A DNA stretch of 8,362 nt, taken from Deltaproteobacteria bacterium CG_4_8_14_3_um_filter_43_13 (GTDB taxonomy: Bacteria > Desulfobacterota > UBA8473). This document shows, in pieces, positions 3,924-8,362 of this stretch. The position numbers were made by a program, and so were the translations under genes. How positions within the stretch are numbered: the stretch's first letter is position 1; each line of letters opens with the position of its first letter. The notes beneath the pieces were generated by a model. That model ran no database searches, was not told the origin of the DNA, and saw only the letters and a list, made by a program, of their open reading frames with translations. The stretch spans positions 1 to 8,362 of the forward strand of contig PFIF01000298.1 of assembly GCA_002782605.1 (NCBI GenBank), given 5' to 3'.

Positions 3924-6590
3924 TCATCTCTCTCTTTGCAACTCCTGCATCCTATGTATCCCTTCCTCAAATTTTCTCTTTTTTTCAATCAGCTTCATAT
4001 TTTCAATCCGTTCGTCCTCTATTACATGAGGAGGCGCCTTACTGAGAAAGTCCTCATTGGACAGCTTTTTATTCAAGAGTATGAGTTTCTTCTCAATCTT
4101 ATCGCTCTTTTTTTTTAATCTTTTCTCCTCCTCATAAAAGTCAATTATCCCCTTAAGTGGCACAAATATTTCCACTTTGTCTACTACAGCCGTAGCAGAA
4201 GATTTGTATTCTTTTTTATCAGAGGACATAGAAAGGGTTCCGATCCTTGCCAGATTTTTTATGTGGTCTTTATTCCTTTCAAGTTTATCGTATGTTTCCT
4301 GATCTTCAGTATAAAGAAATGTCTCAACCTGTGTGGCAGGTGGTATGTTCATCTCTCCTCTGACATTCCTGATATTTCCAACAATGTCTATAATCAGATT
4401 CATCTCAGCCTCTGCCTTCTCATCTATAAGGTTAGAATCCGATTTTGGATATTGGTGTACAGTAATGCTCCCTTCACTATTCGGTAATTTGCTCCATATC
4501 TCTTCTGTTATAAAAGGCATAAAAGGATGGAGCAGACACAATACTGTGTTTAGTACCCCTAATAGAACATGTTGAGTGTTTAACCTAAGCTTGGAATCTG
4601 CCTTGTCGAACAGGTATGGTTTGATGAGTTCAATATACCAATCGCAGAATTCATGCCATACGAATTGGTACAAAAAATGGGCACCCTCATTGAACCTGTA
4701 GTTTTCTAAAGCGTCTCTTGTTTGTTCGATAGTCCTGTTCAATCTGGACATTATCCATTTGTCGCTCAGAGTATACTCAATCCTGTCCTTATCAATAAGG
4801 TTTTCATCGTATCCCTCCATGTTCATCAGGGAGAACCTTGAGGCATTCCATATTTTATTTGCAAAGTTGCGATAACCACCGATCCTTTCTTCTGAAAGCT
4901 TAATGTCCCTTCCCTGAGCAGCAAATGCCGCCAGAGTAAAACGGAAAGCATCCGCTCCATATTTTTCTATAATCACCAATGGGTCAATAACATTTCCTTT
5001 AGACTTGCTCATCTTCTTGCCCTCGATGTCTCGAACCAGGGCATGGATATATACATCCTCAAAGGGGACTTTATCCATAAATTTTATCCCCATCATCATC
5101 ATTCTGGCAACCCAAAAGAACAGAATGTCGAAACCTGTCACCAAAACAGATGTTGGATAGAAGAGTTCAAGCTCCTTTGTCTGTTCAGGCCAGCCCATGG
5201 TAGAAAAAGGCCACAGGGCTGAGCTGAACCAGGTGTCCAGGACATCCGTTTCCTGGCTGATATTAGAGCTCAGACATTTAGAACACTGGGTAGGATCGTC
5301 CTTGGATACTATAACCTCTCCACAATCGTTGCAGTACCATGCAGGTATTCTATGCCCCCACCAGATCTGGCGAGAAATACACCAGTCTCTGATATTGTTC
5401 ATCCATTCAAAGTAGGTTTTCTCCCAGGACGCAGGTATAATCCTGACTCTGCCGTCTTTAACTGCTTCAATAGCCACATCTGCAAGAGGTTTTACTTTTA
5501 CAAACCACTGTTTGGATAAGGTGGGTTCTATGACCACCTTACACCTGTAACAGTGCCCTATATTATGAGAATAATTTTCTCTTTTCTTTAAAGTCCCGCT
5601 TTTTTGAAATTCTTCGATTATCTCCTTCCTGCACCTAAACCTATCCAGACCTTTATATGGACCGGCATTGTCATTCATCCTGCCATCTACATCCATAACC
5701 CTAATTGCTTCCAGGTTATGCCTTAACCCCATCTCAAAGTCATTTACATCATGGGCTGGAGTAACCTTTACGGCTCCTGTTCCAAAGTCTTTGTTAACAT
5801 ACTCATCCGCTATTACAGGGATCTGCCTTCCTATTACAGGCAAAACAGCCGTCTTTCCAATCAGTTTTTTGTATCGCTCATCATTTGGATTCACAGCCAC
5901 CGCAGTATCACCCAACATAGTCTCCGGGCGGGTGGTCGCAACTACAACGAATTTCTTACTATTATAAAGTGGATATTTGAGGTAATACAGATACCCTTCA
6001 GTCTCTTCATGCTCGACTTCCAAATCTGACAGAGCAGTCTGACACCTGGGACACCAGTTGATGATATAATCACCGCGATAAATCAGTTTTTCATTGTAAA
6101 GTTCTACAAAAACTTCCCTGACAGCCCTGGACAGTCCTTCATCCATAGTAAATCGTTCCCTGCTCCAGTCACAGGAAGCCCCCAATTTTTTAAGTTGATT
6201 TATGATTATACCTCCAAACTCCTCACGCCACTTCCATATATGTTCAATAAACTCTTCTCTTCCTAAGGAATGGCGGCTGATCCCCTTTTGAGCCAGCTCC
6301 CTTTCCACAACATTCTGAGTAGCGATTCCTGCATGGTCTGTTCCTGGCATCCACAGGACATTAAATCCGGCCATCCTTTTGAATCGGGCCAGGATATCCT
6401 GCAAAGTGTTATTCAGGGCATGGCCCATATGGAGAGAACCGGTAACATTTGGGGGAGGAATAACGATAGAGAAAGTCTTTCTCAGATCATTTACATCAGC
6501 CTTAAAGAAACCATTGTTAATCCAATGACTAGACCATTTGTCCTCAACTTTAGCAGGGTCATAACCTTTTTCCAATACTTCCACAGCCAT
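3924..6590 (-). CDS. valS: Valyl-tRNA synthetase (ValS)
   Basis: An 888-residue class I synthetase that charges tRNA-Val in the cytoplasm. Visible parts: the HIGH-type motif HMGH (54-57), GTDHAGIATQ (83-92), the CP1 editing domain around 210-345 with TTRPETMLGD and GTGAVKVTPAHD (270-281), the WCISRQIWWGHRIPAWYC segment (403-420), KMSKS (526-530), an anticodon-binding domain from about 600, and a Lys/Glu-rich C-terminal coiled coil over about the last 70 residues, typical of ValS. Cysteine pairs at WCPRC, CYRC, CNDC and CSKC suggest bound zinc. I chose the ATG at 6590 because AAGGAG lies four bases upstream; an in-frame TTG at 6605 would add five residues and has no such site. Editing against threonine is expected from the intact CP1 domain. 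nadC follows after 4 bp. Confidence 0.98.
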   Translation of the reverse strand: MAVEVLEKGYDPAKVEDKWSSHWINNGFFKADVNDLRKTFSIVIPPPNVTGSLHMGHALNNTLQDILARFKRMAGFNVLWMPGTDHAGIATQNVVERELAQKGISRHSLGREEFIEHIWKWREEFGGIIINQLKKLGASCDWSRERFTMDEGLSRAVREVFVELYNEKLIYRGDYIINWCPRCQTALSDLEVEHEETEGYLYYLKYPLYNSKKFVVVATTRPETMLGDTAVAVNPNDERYKKLIGKTAVLPVIGRQIPVIADEYVNKDFGTGAVKVTPAHDVNDFEMGLRHNLEAIRVMDVDGRMNDNAGPYKGLDRFRCRKEIIEEFQKSGTLKKRENYSHNIGHCYRCKVVIEPTLSKQWFVKVKPLADVAIEAVKDGRVRIIPASWEKTYFEWMNNIRDWCISRQIWWGHRIPAWYCNDCGEVIVSKDDPTQCSKCLSSNISQETDVLDTWFSSALWPFSTMGWPEQTKELELFYPTSVLVTGFDILFFWVARMMMMGIKFMDKVPFEDVYIHALVRDIEGKKMSKSKGNVIDPLVIIEKYGADAFRFTLAAFAAQGRDIKLSEERIGGYRNFANKIWNASRFSLMNMEGYDENLIDKDRIEYTLSDKWIMSRLNRTIEQTRDALENYRFNEGAHFLYQFVWHEFCDWYIELIKPYLFDKADSKLRLNTQHVLLGVLNTVLCLLHPFMPFITEEIWSKLPNSEGSITVHQYPKSDSNLIDEKAEAEMNLIIDIVGNIRNVRGEMNIPPATQVETFLYTEDQETYDKLERNKDHIKNLARIGTLSMSSDKKEYKSSATAVVDKVEIFVPLKGIIDFYEEEKRLKKKSDKIEKKLILLNKKLSNEDFLSKAPPHVIEDERIENMKLIEKKRKFEEGIHRMQELQRER

Positions 6591-6594
6591 CAAT

Positions 6595-6600
6595 CTCCTT
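6595..6600 (-). promoter_or_regulatory. Shine-Dalgarno site deciding the valS start
   Basis: AAGGAG on the minus strand, four bases before the ATG at 6590. It supports that ATG over the in-frame TTG at 6605, which lies upstream of it. Confidence 0.6.
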
Positions 6601-6621
6601 GCCAATTAAGACCTAAAAGTG

Positions 6622-6644
6622 AAAAAGGGGTTTAACATAACCCC
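6622..6644 (-). terminator. Intrinsic terminator or attenuator ahead of valS
   Basis: On the minus strand GGGGTT (6644-6639) pairs with AACCCC (6632-6627) around a 6-nt loop and is followed at once by TTTTT (6626-6622). It can end the acidic-protein transcript. It also lies only about 30 nt before the valS ATG, leaving no room for a promoter in between. Transcripts for valS must therefore pass through it, which makes an attenuation role possible. The stem is short (6 bp), so it is probably leaky. Confidence 0.55.
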
Positions 6645-6682
6645 CCTGATACGTCAACTTTAGCCTCCATAACCTATATAAC

Positions 6683-6711
6683 ATGATCTGGATATCAAAC
6701 AGCGAGGTCAA
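6683..6711 (-). promoter_or_regulatory. Possible valS promoter
   Basis: On the minus strand TTGACC (6711-6706) and GATCAT (6688-6683) are 17 bp apart; an alternative extended -10, TG-T-TATATA, ends at 6675. Both lie upstream of the terminator-like hairpin. The -10 boxes match only four of six bases. Confidence 0.3.
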
Positions 6712-6720
6712 TAACGGCTA

Positions 6721-7224
6721 TTAATCTCCCCCTTCTTTGAGCCTCTCTATCTCTTCTTTAATTGCCTTCTCCGCTATGGAAGGAAAGAGATCCACGGCTG
6801 TCCTCTCTATTTTCTCGTTCATAGCCTTAATCACAGCCTCTGTAATATCAGGGGTAACCTTCATTACAACACTCTCTATCACCTCTCGACTAACTTCCCT
6901 GATAATTCCCTCAACCGTTTTGTCCTCTAGCTCTCCAATCCTTTTTATCTCTTGGTCTTCTGAAGTTTCTTCTGGGATTTCCTGGGTTTGGATTTCTCTG
7001 TTTGGAAGTTCTGGGGGGGAAACTCCTTCTACATGACCCTTATAGGGCATAGAATCTTCATCTGAAGCCAACTCTATTTCCCATTCATCCTGGAGTCCTG
7101 GTTCATCAGTAAAGTCTGTTTCTCCAATGCTGAACTTTTCTTCGAGATACTCAGCAAGCTCCGGACCTTCTTCTACTACATCTACTAATTCGATAATATC
7201 CTCATCTTCTTGAGCACTACCCAT
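6721..7224 (-). CDS. Acidic protein of unknown function with a duplicated helical C-terminal motif
   Basis: A 167-residue hydrophilic protein with no signal peptide, membrane segment or cysteine. Residues 1-100 are strongly acidic and probably disordered, beginning with EDEDIIELVDVVEEG (6-20). Residues 105-163 look helical and contain two tandem copies of a 23-residue unit (114-136 and 137-159) with a Pro in the same place (P125, P148) and shared Glu, Ile and Lys positions. The second copy, LFPSIAEKAIKEEIERL, resembles the helical tail I associate with PDLAE-type ends of some deltaproteobacterial signalling proteins; that likeness is from memory and unverified. The ATG at 7224 has a close GAGGGG upstream. 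It lies 136 bp after the sigma factor gene in the same direction, so a shared transcript is possible. The frame is very likely real; I do not recognise a function. Confidence 0.75.
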   Translation of the reverse strand: MGSAQEDEDIIELVDVVEEGPELAEYLEEKFSIGETDFTDEPGLQDEWEIELASDEDSMPYKGHVEGVSPPELPNREIQTQEIPEETSEDQEIKRIGELEDKTVEGIIREVSREVIESVVMKVTPDITEAVIKAMNEKIERTAVDLFPSIAEKAIKEEIERLKEGGD

Positions 7225-7255
7225 AATCCCCTCTTACTTTTCAATCATCTCGCTC

Positions 7256-7287
7256 GAATCCTTGAATCCTTGACCCCTTGAATCCTT
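7256..7287. repeat. Four tandem 8-bp repeats upstream of the acidic-protein gene
   Basis: GAATCCTT occurs at 7256-7263, 7264-7271 and 7280-7287, with a variant, GACCCCTT, at 7272-7279. On the minus strand each unit reads AAGGATTC, so the leader of the downstream gene (ATG at 7224) carries several AAGGA cores 30-60 nt upstream, too far to serve as its ribosome site. Probably a slippage-prone intergenic repeat. Confidence 0.8.
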
Positions 7288-7324
7288 TTCATCAATCAAC
7301 TCTTTGGGAGATAAACCTCAAAAT

Positions 7325-7353
7325 AACCTATCACCGCGCAATGTAGGTGTCAA
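7325..7353 (-). promoter_or_regulatory. Possible promoter between the sigma factor and acidic-protein genes
   Basis: The minus strand has a perfect -35 box TTGACA (7353-7348), but the -10 at 17 bp, TAGGTT (7330-7325), matches only three of six bases. The -35 context CCCTTGACA also resembles the RpoH-type CCCTTGAA, but no CCCCAT-like -10 follows. Weak candidate. Confidence 0.25.
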
Positions 7354-7360
7354 GGGTTTT

Positions 7361-8269
7361 TTAGAAGTACTCATCAAAGTCCGGGATTTCTTCTTTCAAA
7401 AAGTCCTTGATCTTCTCTATCAGCTTTTTTTGAATCTGTCGCACCCTTTCTTTTGATAGCCCATATTCATCTCCAATTTGCTGCAGAGTTAATGGTGAGT
7501 CTGAAAGCAGTCGTTTCTCAAAGATATATAATTCCTTACCCCTTAAAGTCTCACGGAACTCCTCTAACTTCTGAAGAAACGTATCCCGCGTTTGAGACTC
7601 GGCCAATACCTCTTCATGAGATATGTCCCCGGAAGGTAAGAGATCTCTATGAGTGCTGTCAGAATCATCTCTAACCGGGCTTTCCAGAGAGACATCCCAG
7701 CTTCCCATCCTCTGGTCCATCTCTATAATTTCTTCTTCTTTGGTGTCCAGCTTTTCCGCTAATAATTTTGGCCCCGCATCATAGCCCAGGGATTCCAGCC
7801 TTTCTCTCTCTTTATTCAGGTTGAAAAATAACCTTCTTTGGGCTTGAGTCGTACCAATCTTCACCAGCCTCCAGTTGTCCATTATGAACTTTAAGATGTA
7901 AGCCTTAATCCAAAAGGATGCATAATAAGAGAGTTTAACCCCTCTATACGGATCAAACTTTTTCACAGCATGCATCAACCCAATATTGCCCTCCTGTATG
8001 ATATCGAGGAGATTCGTCATCCAGTATCTCTGAAACTCCAGTGCGATCTTAACAACCAACCTTAAGTTTGCCGTAATTAATCTATAAGCTGCTTCTATAT
8101 CATCTTTTTCTCTATACTGTATGGCCAGACTGCGTTCTTCTTCCCTGGTGAGCAAAGAATAGCGTCTTATTTCTGCCAGGTATCGTTGTAAAGGATCAAG
8201 GGGGACTAAAGAAGTTCCCTTACGTTCCTCTTCTTTAGCCTTTTTACCGGTGCCCATTTGGATTCTCAT
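7361..8269 (-). CDS. rpoH: RNA polymerase sigma factor, RpoH/sigma-32 type
   Basis: A 302-residue sigma70-family factor that directs RNA polymerase to promoters, here of the heat-shock class. Numbering from the ATG at 8269: region 1.2 at 25-49 (DPLQRYLAEIRRYSLLTREE), region 2 at about 62-134 with NLRLVVKIALEF, DIIQEGNIGLMHAVKKFD and YASFWIKAYILKFI, then NWRLVKIGTTQAQRRLFFNL (132-151), the RpoH-box stretch that separates this group from housekeeping sigma factors. Region 4 (239-291) has the helix-turn-helix LTLQQIGDEYGLSKERVRQI. Length is standard. The start is uncertain: an in-frame TAA at 8281-8279 limits it to TTG 8272, ATG 8269 or ATG 8257, and none has a clear ribosome site. The 84-bp repeat ends 9 bp upstream. 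I am sure of the family and fairly sure of the RpoH subgroup. Confidence 0.93.
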   Translation of the reverse strand: MRIQMGTGKKAKEEERKGTSLVPLDPLQRYLAEIRRYSLLTREEERSLAIQYREKDDIEAAYRLITANLRLVVKIALEFQRYWMTNLLDIIQEGNIGLMHAVKKFDPYRGVKLSYYASFWIKAYILKFIMDNWRLVKIGTTQAQRRLFFNLNKERERLESLGYDAGPKLLAEKLDTKEEEIIEMDQRMGSWDVSLESPVRDDSDSTHRDLLPSGDISHEEVLAESQTRDTFLQKLEEFRETLRGKELYIFEKRLLSDSPLTLQQIGDEYGLSKERVRQIQKKLIEKIKDFLKEEIPDFDEYF

Positions 8270-8274
8270 CAAAA

Positions 8275-8295
8275 CTATTTAGTGCTTTGACTCAT
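8275..8295 (-). other. Possible six-codon upstream reading frame before rpoH
   Basis: The minus strand reads ATG then Ser-Gln-Ser-Thr-Lys and a TAG, which ends 5 nt before the rpoH ATG at 8269. The ATG lies inside the 84-bp repeat, while the stop is created by the junction with local sequence. Translational coupling could replace the missing ribosome site, but chance is equally likely. Confidence 0.2.
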
Positions 8296-8362
8296 AAATA
8301 ACTTTACCAAAAATGTCTCCCCTCCCTTGGTGGGAGGGGATTAAGGGGAGGGGGCAACATAG
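8279..8362 (-). repeat. 84-bp dispersed repeat, right copy, cut by the window end
   Basis: Inverted copy of 703-786 (83 of 84 identical). It contains a hairpin unit with a perfect 8-bp stem, CCCCTCCC at 8319-8326 and GGGAGGGG at 8332-8339, loop TTGGT, and a G-rich tail to 8354. Relative to the neighbouring gene it points the same way as the left copy: AT-rich end toward rpoH here and toward the phosphatase gene there. By analogy with the left copy, an inverted partner unit should follow beyond 8362. Confidence 0.9.

Noticed and set aside
3920..3988. Longer nadC with 23 extra N-terminal residues from an ATG at 3988
   Set aside because: The added stretch is Lys/Arg-rich read-through of the valS end in another frame and is not typical of the family; the ATG at 3919 gives a normal N-terminus.
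3471..4118. Long plus-strand frame of 215 codons opposite nadC and the end of valS
   Set aside because: It is antisense to two well-conserved genes, composition is a mirror of their codons, and there is no ribosome site or recognisable domain.
6591..6720. T-box riboswitch ahead of valS
   Set aside because: The 130-bp space is too short for a usual T-box, and no T-box consensus segment or specifier stem could be seen.
7272..7287. RpoH-dependent promoter suggested by CCCTTGAA on the plus strand
   Set aside because: It arises from the octamer repeat, has no CCCCAT-like -10 at suitable distance and points toward the sigma factor gene in antisense.
703..8362. Composite transposon formed by the two inverted 84-bp repeats
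   Set aside because: There is no transposase gene between them, the cargo is core housekeeping genes, and the copies look like parts of small non-coding elements inserted separately.

Overview
The window looks like chromosomal DNA from a Gram-negative bacterium of moderate GC content (about 40-45% by eye). Every complete gene is a housekeeping type. Protein style, the heat-shock sigma factor gene and the abundant CCCTCCC-type intergenic repeats would suit an uncultured Desulfobacterota, Nitrospirota or similar lineage. That placement is inference only. I found no phage, plasmid, CRISPR, rRNA or tRNA genes and no transposase.

Layout, left to right: a TrmO/UPF0066-family reading frame on the minus strand with no usable start codon (140-598); a gene-free stretch of about 370 bp (599-971) holding a repeat element and a good sigma70-type promoter; an inositol-monophosphatase-family gene on the plus strand (972-1742); a hairpin built from 7-bp repeats (1746-1826); then a minus-strand series reading right to left: rpoH-like sigma factor (8269-7361), acidic protein of unknown function (7224-6721), valS (6590-3924), nadC (3919-3089), coaX (2862-2098) and a DUF167/YggU protein (2093-1803). 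valS-nadC and coaX-DUF167 are tightly packed pairs with 4-bp gaps. I see no gene in bases 1-139.

Functionally, nadC makes a precursor of NAD and coaX starts CoA synthesis. These two cofactor genes commonly lie together with birA, but here birA is absent and the nadC-coaX gap holds palindromes and a repeat doublet. valS supplies charged tRNA-Val. The sigma factor is of the RpoH (heat-shock) type, and the acidic protein downstream has a duplicated helical motif but no known function.

The unusual content is in the repeats rather than the genes. GC-rich units that can each form a hairpin occur as inverted doublets (658-746, 2911-2985) and at the right edge (8319-8362); most also carry a G-quadruplex-type pattern. 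An 84-bp segment at 703-786 recurs, inverted with one mismatch, at 8279-8362, where it ends 9 bp before the rpoH start codon. I found no convincing new defence or metabolic system.
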